Shown piece after piece: positions 32,628 through 41,050 of a DNA stretch of 64,000 nt. Origin of the DNA: Streptomyces albospinus (GTDB taxonomy: Bacteria > Actinomycetota > Actinomycetes > Streptomycetales > Streptomycetaceae); assembly GCF_014648695.1 (NCBI RefSeq), contig NZ_BMRP01000003.1, positions 327,016 to 391,015 on the forward strand, read 5' to 3'. The stretch's first letter is position 1, and every line of letters begins with the position of its first letter. Position numbers and translations under genes: made by a program. The notes beneath the pieces are model-generated. The model was not told where the DNA came from and ran no database searches. It was given only the letters and a program-made list of their open reading frames with translations.

Positions 32628-34189
32628 ACACCCCGCAGGGTCTCGGCCCGTACGCCGGCGCACCGGCGGCCACCGCCACCGCGCCCGCCCCCGAATGGCG
32701 CCGCCTGGACGCCCGTACGCTGCTGGTGCACTGCGGCTGGATGGGCGCGCCGCTCGGCTCGCTGGGGCTGACCGCGCTGGCGACCGGCGGCCGGATCAGC
32801 TCGGGCGCCTGGATCACGCTCGCCGCCGTCGCCGCCTCGTTCGCCGTGGTCACCGCGATCGGGCTGATCCGCTGGGCCCGTACGGACTTCCGGGTCACCC
32901 GGGAGACCTTCGACGTGCGCAGCGGGCTGCTGACCCGGCGGCTGCGCAGTGTGCCGCTGCACCGCATCCGTACCGTCGACCTGACCGCGACACCGCTGCA
33001 CCGGCTGCTGGGGGTCACCGTCCTGCGGGCCGGTACGGCGGGCTCGGGGGAAGGCTCCGGCGAACTGTCGCTGGAGGCCCTCACAGTGGCCGAGGCCGAC
33101 CGGCTGCGCACGGAGCTGCTGGCGCGCGCGGGCACCGCGGAGGTCACCGAGGACCCGGTGCTGGCGCGGATCAGCTGGCGCTGGCTGCGGTACGCGCCGC
33201 TGACGTTCTGGGTCGTCGGCGGGGTGTTCGTGGCGGCCGGGTCGGTCTACCGGGCGCTGCACGAGATGGGTATCGAGCCCTGGAAACTGGGCTTTGTACA
33301 GCGGGCGTTCACCGAGTTCGGCACCGGGATGCTGTGGCTGACGATCCCCGCGGCACTGCTGGCGATCATCGCCCTGGGCTCGGTGGGCGCGGTCGTCCTC
33401 TACGTCGAGAACTGGTGGAGCTACTGCCTGGAGTGGTCCGACGCGCGGACGTTGCAGGTGCGCCGGGGACTGCTCACCACCCGGTCGGTGACGATCGAGC
33501 GCGCCCGGCTGCGCGGTGTGCTGCTGCGCGAGCCGCTGCTGCTGCGGGCCGGCGGCGGGGCGACGGTCCGCGCGGTGGCGGGCGGCCTGGGCGACAAGGA
33601 GGAGAACCGCAAGCGCAGCGTGCTGCTGCCGCCGGCACCCCGGCGGGAGGCGGTCCGGGTGGCGGGCGGGACGCTGCGTTCCCCGTTCCCCGACGCGGAG
33701 TTGACGCACGGACCGGGCGCGGCGCAGCTGCTGCCGCACCCCCGGGTCGCGCTGCGCCGGCGCCGGGTGCGCGGGCTGGTGTTCGCGGTGCTGCCGGGAA
33801 CCGTCCTGCTCGCGGGCCTCGGGGCGGCGTTCACCCCTGTCCTGCTGCACGCCGCGTGGATCTACGCGGCGCTGAGCACGGCGGCCGTGCTGTGGCTGGC
33901 GCGGGACGCGTACCGGAATCTGGGGCACGGGATCGCCGGCCGCTATCTGGTCACCCGGTCGGGCACCTTCAGCCGGGACACCCTGGCGCTGCGGCGCGAG
34001 GCCGTCGCGGCCTGGACGCTGACCACGTCGCCGTTCACCCGCCGGGCCGGTCTGGTCACGCTCACGGCTGCGGTCGCGGCGGGCGAGGAGGGCTATCGCA
34101 TTCCGGATCTCGCGGAGGCCGACGCACCGGGATTCGCGGCGGCGGTGACGCCGGGGATCCTGGACGAGTTCCTGGCGCACCCGTCCTGA
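32624..34189 (+). CDS. PH-domain membrane protein, YdbT-like
   Basis: 521 aa with about six membrane helices and three bPH2 repeats, clearest at DFRVTRETFDVRSGLLTRRL, RSVPLHRIRTVDLTATPLHR, WSDARTLQVRRGLLTTRSVT and RYLVTRSGTFSRDTLALRRE. The RxxxIRTVDxT pattern is the family's signature. GTG 32624 overlaps the stop of the YdbS-like gene (GTGA). An envelope-stress or membrane-organising role is a family-level inference; the upstream BetI-like TetR suggests control by a small hydrophobic ligand. Confidence 0.87.
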   Translation: MNTPQGLGPYAGAPAATATAPAPEWRRLDARTLLVHCGWMGAPLGSLGLTALATGGRISSGAWITLAAVAASFAVVTAIGLIRWARTDFRVTRETFDVRSGLLTRRLRSVPLHRIRTVDLTATPLHRLLGVTVLRAGTAGSGEGSGELSLEALTVAEADRLRTELLARAGTAEVTEDPVLARISWRWLRYAPLTFWVVGGVFVAAGSVYRALHEMGIEPWKLGFVQRAFTEFGTGMLWLTIPAALLAIIALGSVGAVVLYVENWWSYCLEWSDARTLQVRRGLLTTRSVTIERARLRGVLLREPLLLRAGGGATVRAVAGGLGDKEENRKRSVLLPPAPRREAVRVAGGTLRSPFPDAELTHGPGAAQLLPHPRVALRRRRVRGLVFAVLPGTVLLAGLGAAFTPVLLHAAWIYAALSTAAVLWLARDAYRNLGHGIAGRYLVTRSGTFSRDTLALRREAVAAWTLTTSPFTRRAGLVTLTAAVAAGEEGYRIPDLAEADAPGFAAAVTPGILDEFLAHPS

Positions 34190-34196
34190 CGGAGAT

Positions 34197-34226
34197 CCGG
34201 ATGGCGGGGTTCCGGATGGCGGGGTT
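34197..34226 (+). repeat. 15-bp tandem duplication
   Basis: CCGGATGGCGGGGTT occurs twice head to tail, followed by a partial CCGGATG. It lies just after the YdbT-like stop. Confidence 0.85.
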
Positions 34227-34352
34227 CCGGATGATATCGGCCGGCATGACGCAGATCACACCCCTGTCGCGTGCACGGCGGGCGCGGGCACACCGTCCTA
34301 CTGGATGACCGCGCCCAGACCCGTGCGCCGACAGCCGTGAGGAGCAGCCGCG

Positions 34353-34766
34353 ATGAACACCGCCATCGAGCAAGCCGTCCAGGTCCGCCTCCTCGCGACC
34401 TCGCTCGGCTCGCATGCGGTGCCCGCGGTGCTGCACTACCAGCGCGCCGATCCGCTGGCGGTGCGGATGTCCTTCCCGCCGGAGATCTCCCTGGACGGCG
34501 CGGCGGTGGACTGGGCGTTCGCCCGTGAACTGCTCGCCGAGGGGCTGCGGATGCCGGCCGGCCGGGGCGACGTACGGGTGCGGCCGTCGGGTCCGGAGCG
34601 CACGGTGATGGAGTTCCATGCGGACGAGGGCATCGCCATGGTCCAGCTGAGGACACAGGACGTGCGGCAGTTCCTGGCCCGCTCGTACGAGGCGGTGCCG
34701 GCCGGGCGCGAGCAGGAGTACCTGGGCGTGGAGCGCGGGCTGGCGGAGCTGTTCGGCGCGGCGTGA
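34353..34766 (+). CDS. SsgA-family sporulation/cell-division protein
   Basis: 137 aa. SsgA-like proteins occur in morphologically complex actinomycetes and guide septum placement, FtsZ ring assembly and spore-wall events. Seen: VRLLATSLGSHAVPAVLHYQ, ADPLAVRMSFPPE, VDWAFARELLAEGLRMPAG, GDVRVRP and FLARSYEAVPAGREQEYL. Compared with SsgB it is diverged, so I assign no specific letter. GAGGAG lies about 8 nt before ATG 34353. A hairpin overlaps its stop. Confidence 0.92.
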   Translation: MNTAIEQAVQVRLLATSLGSHAVPAVLHYQRADPLAVRMSFPPEISLDGAAVDWAFARELLAEGLRMPAGRGDVRVRPSGPERTVMEFHADEGIAMVQLRTQDVRQFLARSYEAVPAGREQEYLGVERGLAELFGAA

Positions 34767-34781
34767 CGGGCGGCGCCCGTC
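34765..34781 (+). terminator. Short hairpin at the ssgA-like stop
   Basis: GACGGGC-GGC-GCCCGTC, a perfect 7-bp stem beginning in the TGA stop codon of the SsgA-family gene. Confidence 0.55.
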
Positions 34782-34886
34782 AGGGCGAGGCGTCAGCGGG
34801 CACGGCGTCACCAACAGGCACGGCAGGGACACAGGGCGTAAAAGGGGCCTGTCGGGGCGGAGTTCGCCGGCTGCCCGCAGTGCGCG

Positions 34887-34944
34887 GCTGCCGCTCGTGC
34901 GTGACGGGCCGGTGGTCACCGGCCCGTCACGCACGAGCGGCAGC
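34887..34944. terminator. 58-nt perfect inverted repeat (28-bp arms, 2-nt spacer)
   Basis: Arms 34887-34914 and 34917-34944 are perfect complements around a central GT. It lies between the convergent SsgA-family and polysaccharide-deacetylase genes, 41 nt from the latter's stop, so a strong bidirectional terminator is the default reading. Its length and perfection are well above the other terminators here. Confidence 0.7.
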
Positions 34945-34984
34945 GCGTCGAAGGGACCGGCCCCCGCGCACCGCCCGTCGGGAC

Positions 34985-35782
34985 CTACCGCTTCGGGAAC
35001 CCGAAGCCGTAGCCCTGCTCCTTCATCCACGGCAGCAGGCGGTCCAGGGACGCGACCGTCCGGGCGCGGTTGCCGCCGCCGTCGTGGAAGAGGACGGTCG
35101 GGCCGTTGCGGAGTTCGCCACGGACGGTCGCCTCTATCTTGGCGACGCTGCCGCCTTCGAAGTCCTTGCTGTCGACGTTCCAGCCCAGCGGGCGCATGCC
35201 GTGATCGGCGGCCAGTTTGCGGCTGTACGGGGTGAAGGCGCCGCCGGGGGCGCGGTAGTAGTCGACCTTGGCGCCGCCCGCCGCGTCCTCGATCATCTTC
35301 TGGGCGTCGAGTATCTGCGCGGACTGGTACTTCTCCGACCGGTGGTCCATGGCCGTGTTGTGGTTGACGGTGTGGTCGCAGAGCCGGTGCCCGCCGGCGA
35401 CCACCTTCTTGACGAGGTCGGGGTGCGCCTTGGCCTGCGGGCCGATCATGCAGAAGGTCGCCTTGACGTCGTACTTCTTCAGGACCGCCAGCACCTTCGG
35501 GGTCCAGACCGGGTCCGGGCCGTCGTCGATGGTGATGTTCAGGCTGCGGCCCGGGCGGTCCGAGGCGTGGGAGATGGACGGATCGACGGGTGCGGTGCGG
35601 ACCGGCTGGGCGGACTTCCGGGCGGCATCGACGGTGTCGGCCTCGGCCTTGGCGGTGGCGCCGGGCTGGAGGAAGGCGAAGGCCCCCGCGACCGCCAGTG
35701 ACGCCACGGCCGCCGTGGTCACGCCGATGATGCCGCTCTCTATCCCGAAGAAACGCCGTCCCGTCCCGAAGCGCCCTGCCAT
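34985..35782 (-). CDS. Membrane-anchored or secreted polysaccharide deacetylase (NodB domain)
   Basis: 265 aa carbohydrate esterase family 4 enzyme acting outside the membrane on peptidoglycan or another N-acetylated glycan. One N-terminal helix (IIGVTTAAVASLAVAGAFAF) is a signal or anchor. NodB motifs in order: TIDDGPDP, HTVNH (metal-binding His pair), RAPGGAF, GWNVDSKD and LFHDGGGNR. ATG 35782 is preferred since GGGA lies 6 nt upstream; ATG 35800 is possible. It is divergent from the two-component operon. Confidence 0.92.
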   Translation of the reverse strand: MAGRFGTGRRFFGIESGIIGVTTAAVASLAVAGAFAFLQPGATAKAEADTVDAARKSAQPVRTAPVDPSISHASDRPGRSLNITIDDGPDPVWTPKVLAVLKKYDVKATFCMIGPQAKAHPDLVKKVVAGGHRLCDHTVNHNTAMDHRSEKYQSAQILDAQKMIEDAAGGAKVDYYRAPGGAFTPYSRKLAADHGMRPLGWNVDSKDFEGGSVAKIEATVRGELRNGPTVLFHDGGGNRARTVASLDRLLPWMKEQGYGFGFPKR

Positions 35783-35939
35783 GTTCGATCCCGCCCTCAT
35801 ATGCTCTGCTGGTCTGCGTACCTCAACGGCGGTGCGTGCGCCCTCGCACTCTCGCCGCCTACACCCCCACAGATGCACAGGACTCGGGACAGGATGCGCC
35901 TGTTACGGATCCATCATGAAACTTATTGATACTGGACCC

Positions 35940-36644
35940 ATGCCACGAGTACTTCTGATCGAGGACGACGCCGCCGTACGGGACGGAGTGAGCCTCGCAC
36001 TGCGGCGACGCGGCCATGACGTGGCGGCGGCGGCAAGCGGCGAGGAGGGGCTGGCAGCACTGCCAGGCTTCCGCCCTGACATCGTACTGCTGGACCTGAT
36101 GCTGCCGGGTAAAGACGGGTTCGAGATCTGCCGGCTGATCCGCGCCGAGCGGCAGCTGCCGATCATCATGCTCACCGCCCGCGGCGACGACCTCGATGTG
36201 GTGCTCGGCCTGGAGGCCGGAGCCGACGACTACATCGTCAAACCGGCCCGCGGTGAAGTCCTGGAGGCCCGGATCCGCGCGGTGCTGCGGCGTACGGCAC
36301 TGCCCGCCGACGGCGCCCCGGCCACCGAGCCGGGGCCCTCTCCTGTGGAGACCTACGGCGAGCTGGCCATCGACCGGGCGGGTCTGGTCGTCACCAAGAG
36401 CGGCCAGGACCTGGCGCTGGCGCCGTCCGAGATGAAGCTGCTGCTGTTCCTGTCCGCGACCCCGGGACAGGTCTTCAGCCGCCAGCAGCTGCTGGAGCAC
36501 GTCTGGGAGCACAGCTACCACGGCGACGCGCGGCTGGTGGACGCCTGTGTGATGCGGCTGCGGACGAAGATAGAGGACACCCCGCGCAGCCCCCGTTACG
36601 TCCAGACCGTCCGCGGGTTCGGTTACCGCTTCGGGCCGCTGTGA
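35940..36644 (+). CDS. OmpR/PhoB-family response regulator
   Basis: 234 aa. Receiver domain with phospho-acceptor Asp52 (IVLLDLMLPGKDG), acidic pocket IEDD (8-10) and Lys101 (DDYIVKPARG); then a winged-helix DNA-binding domain ending ARLVDACVMRLRTKIED and VQTVRGFGYRFGPL. It resembles the AfsQ1/CseB type. ATG 35940 begins the receiver directly and lies 7 nt past a GATACT -10-like element; in-frame ATG 35916 would add eight residues. GTGA overlap couples it to the kinase. Confidence 0.93.
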   Translation: MPRVLLIEDDAAVRDGVSLALRRRGHDVAAAASGEEGLAALPGFRPDIVLLDLMLPGKDGFEICRLIRAERQLPIIMLTARGDDLDVVLGLEAGADDYIVKPARGEVLEARIRAVLRRTALPADGAPATEPGPSPVETYGELAIDRAGLVVTKSGQDLALAPSEMKLLLFLSATPGQVFSRQQLLEHVWEHSYHGDARLVDACVMRLRTKIEDTPRSPRYVQTVRGFGYRFGPL

Positions 36645-38278
36645 AGCGTAAGGGCCGGCTGGGCCGGCTGCTGCCGGGCCTCTCGGTACCGCGCGGGCTG
36701 CGGGCCCGGCTCGTGGTGGCGTTCCTGCTCGTGGCCGCGGTCAGCGCGCTGACCACCGCGGGGCTGACCTACCGCGAGGCCCGTAACGCCATCCTCCAGC
36801 GGTCCCAGGACGGGGCCGTCAACGACCTGCGGGCCCAGGTCAATTCGCTGGCGCCGGAGCTGGCGGTACCGCCGTCCCAGACGGACCTGGACTCCTTCCG
36901 GGTGCAGCTGGAGCGGTCGGGGAAGTCCCGCGACTGGGACATCACGGTGCACTACAACGGCGTCCCGGACAGCGACCAGGGCGGGCTGCGGCGCGAGATG
37001 GTGGTGCCGGCCGATTTCAAGACGTCGGTGGAGAAACGCCGGGTGCCGGTCTTCCAGCGCATCGACCGCGACGGCGCCCCCTGGCTGCTGATCGGGATGC
37101 CGGTGCGCCAGTCGGACGGTGCGGCGTCCGCGCTGACGGTGTACGCGCAGCTGCCGCTGAGCGCCGAGGAGGCCAATGTCGAGGCGCTGGTGAGCGCCGC
37201 GCGCGGCGGCGCACTGCCGGCGTTCGCGCTGGCCGTGATACTGCCGCTGTTCGCGGCGCGCGGGGTGCTGCGGCCCGTACGGGGTCTGCGGCAGGCCGCC
37301 GGGCGGATCGCCGAGGGCAAGCTCGACACCCGCCTGGAGGTCAAGGGCGCCGACGAACTCGCCGATCTGTCCAGGACGTTCAACGACATGGCGGCGAAGC
37401 TGGAGGAGAGCATGGCGGAGCTGCGCCGGATGGAGGCGAACTCCCGGCGGTTCGCGGCCGATGTCTCGCACGAGCTGCGCACGCCGCTGGCGGCGATGTC
37501 GGCGGTCACCGATGTGCTCGACGAGGACGCCGACTCGCTGGACCCGGACACCGCCTCCGCGGTCCGGCTGATCAGCCAGGAGACCGGGAAGCTGGCGCGG
37601 ATGGTGGAGGACCTGATGGAGGTCTCGCGGTTCGACGCCGGGGCCGCCGCGCTCCACCTGGACGAGGTCGACGTCGCCGAGACGATCCGCAAGACCCTCC
37701 AGGCCAGGGCCTGGCAGCAGCGGGTCGCGGCGGAACTTCCGGACGACGTGCGGGCCCGGCTCGACCCGCGGCGGCTGGACGTGGTGGTCGCCAATCTCGT
37801 CGGCAACGCCCTGCACCACGGCGGGGAGCCGGTCCGGGTGGTGCTGCACGCGCCGGAGCCGGGCGCCGGCCGGCTGCTGATCGAGATCCGCGACAGCGGC
37901 CCCGGGATCGCCCCCGAGGTGCTGCCGCATGTCTTCGACCGCTTCTACAAGGCGGACTCGGCGCGTGCCCGGTCGGAGGGCAGCGGGCTGGGGCTGGCCA
38001 TCGCGCAGGAGAACGTCCGGCTGCACGGCGGCACCCTGCGCGCCGCCAACTCCCCCGACGGCGGCGCGGTGTTCACCGTGGAGCTGCCGCTGCGGCCGGA
38101 TACGGCAGCGGACGGCGGGACACCGGACGGCGCGCCGGGAGCCGGCCGGCCGGCCGCCGGAGAGCCGCCCGCCGGCGGCCCCCGTGCGGGTGCGGCGGCG
38201 GACCGCGAGCAGGACGACCAGGTTGGCGGCCGGGCGGGCGAGCGCCCCGCTGCCGGGAAAGAGAACGACACCGCATGA
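36641..38278 (+). CDS. Sensor histidine kinase
   Basis: 545 aa. TM1 near residues 21-43, an extracytoplasmic sensor of about 140 residues, TM2 near 190-208, then HAMP (RPVRGLRQAAGRIAEGKLDT). Phospho-accepting His277 is in FAADVSHELRTPLAAM; the ATPase has NLVGNALHHGG, DSGPGIAPE and GSGLGLAIAQE. A 60-residue Gly/Ala/Pro/Asp-rich tail follows the catalytic domain. GTG 36641 overlaps the regulator stop and its own stop overlaps the lipoprotein ATG, so all three are coupled. The signal is unknown; cell-envelope stress is plausible from the lipoprotein partner. Confidence 0.93.
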   Translation: MKRKGRLGRLLPGLSVPRGLRARLVVAFLLVAAVSALTTAGLTYREARNAILQRSQDGAVNDLRAQVNSLAPELAVPPSQTDLDSFRVQLERSGKSRDWDITVHYNGVPDSDQGGLRREMVVPADFKTSVEKRRVPVFQRIDRDGAPWLLIGMPVRQSDGAASALTVYAQLPLSAEEANVEALVSAARGGALPAFALAVILPLFAARGVLRPVRGLRQAAGRIAEGKLDTRLEVKGADELADLSRTFNDMAAKLEESMAELRRMEANSRRFAADVSHELRTPLAAMSAVTDVLDEDADSLDPDTASAVRLISQETGKLARMVEDLMEVSRFDAGAAALHLDEVDVAETIRKTLQARAWQQRVAAELPDDVRARLDPRRLDVVVANLVGNALHHGGEPVRVVLHAPEPGAGRLLIEIRDSGPGIAPEVLPHVFDRFYKADSARARSEGSGLGLAIAQENVRLHGGTLRAANSPDGGAVFTVELPLRPDTAADGGTPDGAPGAGRPAAGEPPAGGPRAGAAADREQDDQVGGRAGERPAAGKENDTA

Positions 38279-38916
38279 CCGCCCTCCGTACCCCGATCTC
38301 CCGCCGCACCCTGCCCGCGACGACAGGGCCCGGGCCCCGGCGGATCGTCCTGGGCACCCTGGGCGCCGTCCTCGCCGGTGCGCTGGCCGGCTGCGGCATC
38401 GAACCCACCGATGTCATCGACGCCGGTGAGCCGGCGACCGGTGTGAAGGCGCCGGGCCAGCCCGCGGCCGATGTCCAGCTGTTCTTCTACGGTCCGTCCG
38501 GGCTGCGCTCGGCGACCCGCCCGGCGAAGGCTCCGGTGGATCCCGAGCAGGCGATCCAGCTGCTGATGGGCGGGCCGAACCACGCCGAGCGGATGCGCGG
38601 GCTGTCCAGTGTGGTGCCGAAGTTCCCCGGGCCGGTGACCGCCGAGACCGGTCAGGGCACGGTCGTGATCACCCTGCCGGTGAACGCCAAGCTGCTGGAC
38701 CCGGCCTCGATGAACCAGCTGGTGTGCACCGCCGCCAACGCCCGGGTCCCCGGCAACAAGCCGCCCGGCCAGGTCGTGGTGACCCTGGTCGGCGGGAGCG
38801 TCCGCGTCGGGCCGATGGTGTGCGGCGGCAACAACGCCTTCCCGGTGGTCCAGCCGACCCCGACCGACACCGGCGGGACCGGGGGCGCCGCCGGCAGCCC
38901 GAGCCCGGCCGGCTGA
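38275..38916 (+). CDS. GerMN/LpqB-like lipoprotein of the two-component operon
   Basis: 213 aa. A signal peptide with lipobox LAGALAGC (Cys near residue 42) anchors it to the outer face of the membrane. The body resembles one GerMN domain: ADVQLFFYGPSGLR, PEQAIQLLMGGPNHAERMRG, TVVITLPVNAKLL, ASMNQLVCTAAN. The end is a Pro/Thr/Gly linker-like tail. By analogy with MtrAB-LpqB it may modulate the kinase sensor domain; that is inference. ATGA overlap with the kinase. Confidence 0.85.
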   Translation: MTALRTPISRRTLPATTGPGPRRIVLGTLGAVLAGALAGCGIEPTDVIDAGEPATGVKAPGQPAADVQLFFYGPSGLRSATRPAKAPVDPEQAIQLLMGGPNHAERMRGLSSVVPKFPGPVTAETGQGTVVITLPVNAKLLDPASMNQLVCTAANARVPGNKPPGQVVVTLVGGSVRVGPMVCGGNNAFPVVQPTPTDTGGTGGAAGSPSPAG

Positions 38917-38991
38917 CCTCGGGCGGGGTCCGCCCCGCTACGGTGGGAGGACGAGGGCCGACCAGGCCCGCCCTCTCGGGAGATGCACACG

Positions 38992-39393
38992 ATGACCGAG
39001 CGCAAACCCCCGGGTATCAGCTTCGAGAGCTGGACCGACAAGCAGATCCGCGAGGCGGCCGAACGCGGCGCGTTCGACGGTCTCGACGGATTCGGCAAGC
39101 CCCTCCCCCACCTCGACCGGCCCTATGACGAGATGTGGTGGATCAAGGAGAAGATGAGCCGCGAGCACCTCTCGCTGCTGCCGGCGAGCCTGGCGCTGCG
39201 CAAGGAGGCCGAGGACGCGCTGGCCGCCGCCGAGCGGGCACCGAGCGAGGCCGCGCTGCGCCGCATCCTCGCGGAGATCAACGACCGGATCCGGGCGGCG
39301 CTGGCCGCGCCGCTGGACGGGCCGCCGCTCAACCTGGTCCCTTTCGACATCGATGAGCGGGCCGCCAAGTGGCGCGAGCAGCACGGGAGTTGA
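38992..39393 (+). CDS. DUF1992 (DnaJ-homologue subfamily C member 28-like) protein
   Basis: 133 aa. DUF1992 layout: SWTDKQIREAAERGAFDGLDGFGKPL, DEMWWIKEKMSREHLSLLPASL, ALRRILAEINDRIRAAL. Function unknown; no J domain is present. GGGAG lies 10 nt before ATG 38992; ATG 38983 is in frame but abuts the ribosome site. Confidence 0.88.
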   Translation: MTERKPPGISFESWTDKQIREAAERGAFDGLDGFGKPLPHLDRPYDEMWWIKEKMSREHLSLLPASLALRKEAEDALAAAERAPSEAALRRILAEINDRIRAALAAPLDGPPLNLVPFDIDERAAKWREQHGS

Positions 39394-39414
39394 CGGGCAC
39401 GGGCGCCGCCCGCT

Positions 39415-40707
39415 TCAGGGCTTTGCGGGCGCCGTCCGCACGCGCAGGAAGCGCGGCCGGTAGAGCGCGACATCGCCGTTGACCTGCGGGTCGGCGGGGA
39501 CGCCGGGCGGGCCGAGCCAGTTGACGTCGTAACTGAGCAGCAGGGCTCCGCCGGTGGTGAATTCGGGGTGCGCCTGCGGGTTGTAGACGGCGATGTGCCC
39601 CGGGTCGGGGCCGGCGGGCCGGGGCGGGGTGATCCGCCCGTTGGGGCCGTGCCAGGGGCCCTGGGGCGAGCAGGACCAGTAGCTGGTGATCGTGCGGATG
39701 CCGGCGGTGCCGCCGGCCGGGGTGTCCATCGTGAAGAGCACCCAGGTCGCGCCGTCGCGGACGACGGTGAAGGCGCTGCCGACACCGCGCCGGCCGCCGC
39801 CGTGCAGTACGGGCGCGGCCCGCTCGGGCCGCCGCTGCCAGCGGGCGCCGTCCCAGAACCGCCAGGCCGCGCGGTCCGCGAGCCGCCCGTCCGGGACCCG
39901 CGCCAGATAGGCGCTGTCGGCGGGGGACGAGGGCGGGTCGTCGCCGCCGAAGACATAGGTCCAGCCGCGGTCGGCGACGGCCGCGGCGCCATAGAGGACG
40001 CGGCGGCCCGGGTCGGCGACCGTGGCCGCGTCGACGGTCTGGCCGATGCCCTCCAGGCGGAGGCCGGGCAGGGAGAGGGTGGCGACCTCGGTGCCCTGGG
40101 GCATCCCGAAGACCCAGGTGCCGGTGCCGGGGACGCGGTGCCACAGCAGCACCCGGACCACCTTCTCGGGCGAGCCGGGGGTGCGGGGCTCCACACGCGC
40201 CTGGACCGGCCAGCGCCAGCCGCCGCCGGGAGGGTCGGGGAAGAACGGGCCGGGTGCGGCCGGACTGCCGCCGGTGAGGGTGCGCTCCGGGCGGCCCGCG
40301 GGGGACATCACCACCAGCGAGTTGTGCCGCAGGTAGGGGGTGCCGCCGTTGTTCGCAGTGCGCCAACTGTAGGGCTGGCCTTGGGAGTTGGGCGGTGGCT
40401 GCACCCGGTCGAGGAAGGTGTCCGAGAACAGCCAGAGGGTGCGGCCGTCCGGGAGCCGTACCGAGTGGGTGCCGTCGCCGCCGGTCCAGTCGTCGGTGCG
40501 GGTGTTGTCGTCGCCGTAGCGGGCGAAGGCGTCGGTGGGTGCCGGGTCGGCGGACCAGGAGGCGGGGACTCGTCCCGTGCAGGCGGCGCGGTGCGGGGCG
40601 GCCGGCGGCAGCCCCGGCACCAGCAGGACGACGGCGGTGAGCAGCAGCAGGAGCAGCAGGAGAGCGCCGGCGGCGAGCGTGGTGCGGGTGACGGTCGACC
40701 TGGGCAT
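39415..40707 (-). CDS. Secreted DUF4185/DUF5005-like beta-propeller protein
   Basis: 430 aa. An N-terminal hydrophobic stretch of Leu/Val (residues about 11-33) is a signal peptide or anchor. The rest has five-bladed propeller features like glycosidase families 43/117: DGRTLWLFSDTFL, NNGGTPYLRHNSLVVM, YVFGGDD, ATWVLFTMDTP, GHIAVYNPQAHPEF. It may bind or cleave an extracellular polysaccharide; active-site acids cannot be assigned. It is convergent with DUF1992 across 21 nt. Confidence 0.75.
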   Translation of the reverse strand: MPRSTVTRTTLAAGALLLLLLLLTAVVLLVPGLPPAAPHRAACTGRVPASWSADPAPTDAFARYGDDNTRTDDWTGGDGTHSVRLPDGRTLWLFSDTFLDRVQPPPNSQGQPYSWRTANNGGTPYLRHNSLVVMSPAGRPERTLTGGSPAAPGPFFPDPPGGGWRWPVQARVEPRTPGSPEKVVRVLLWHRVPGTGTWVFGMPQGTEVATLSLPGLRLEGIGQTVDAATVADPGRRVLYGAAAVADRGWTYVFGGDDPPSSPADSAYLARVPDGRLADRAAWRFWDGARWQRRPERAAPVLHGGGRRGVGSAFTVVRDGATWVLFTMDTPAGGTAGIRTITSYWSCSPQGPWHGPNGRITPPRPAGPDPGHIAVYNPQAHPEFTTGGALLLSYDVNWLGPPGVPADPQVNGDVALYRPRFLRVRTAPAKP

Positions 40708-41050
40708 TCCGCTCCTCGGTGTGGCGCCGGGCCCACGCTACCGCTCGGGGCCGGCGCGGCACGGGAACGCCGGGCGCCGGCCGGCTCCACCCACGGCCTC
40801 GGACGGCGTGGACGTTCCACGGGGGCCGTAGGCGCCGGCCTTTCCGGGACCGGCAATCCGGGTCATCCGGCCGACAAGGTGGCGGGCGGGGCGTTGCGGA
40901 TGTCGGCGGAGGAAATCGCCCGTCCCGGGGGTTGACACAGGGGCGGAGGGCCGGATTCCTGTACAGCGCCGGGGGCGGCCGGGGCAACGAGTGCAAGGTC
41001 ACAGCGGTTGCCTCTGCTCCAGCTAACGGTCGTTCGCCTAGCCTGCTGCC
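40708..41050 (+). promoter_or_regulatory. Upstream region of the mutAB operon
   Basis: 343 nt with no gene. A perfect TTGACA lies at 40932-40937, but the -10 is unclear (GATTCC at 17 nt). Closer in, AACG-GT-CGTT (41024-41033) is a small dyad, and TAGCCT (41039-41044) lies 6 nt before ATG 41051, which has no Shine-Dalgarno, so a leaderless start is possible. I see no cobalamin-riboswitch B12 box. Confidence 0.35.

Noticed and set aside
40708..41050. Possible cobalamin riboswitch before mutA
   Set aside because: No B12 box or matching arms could be found in the leader.
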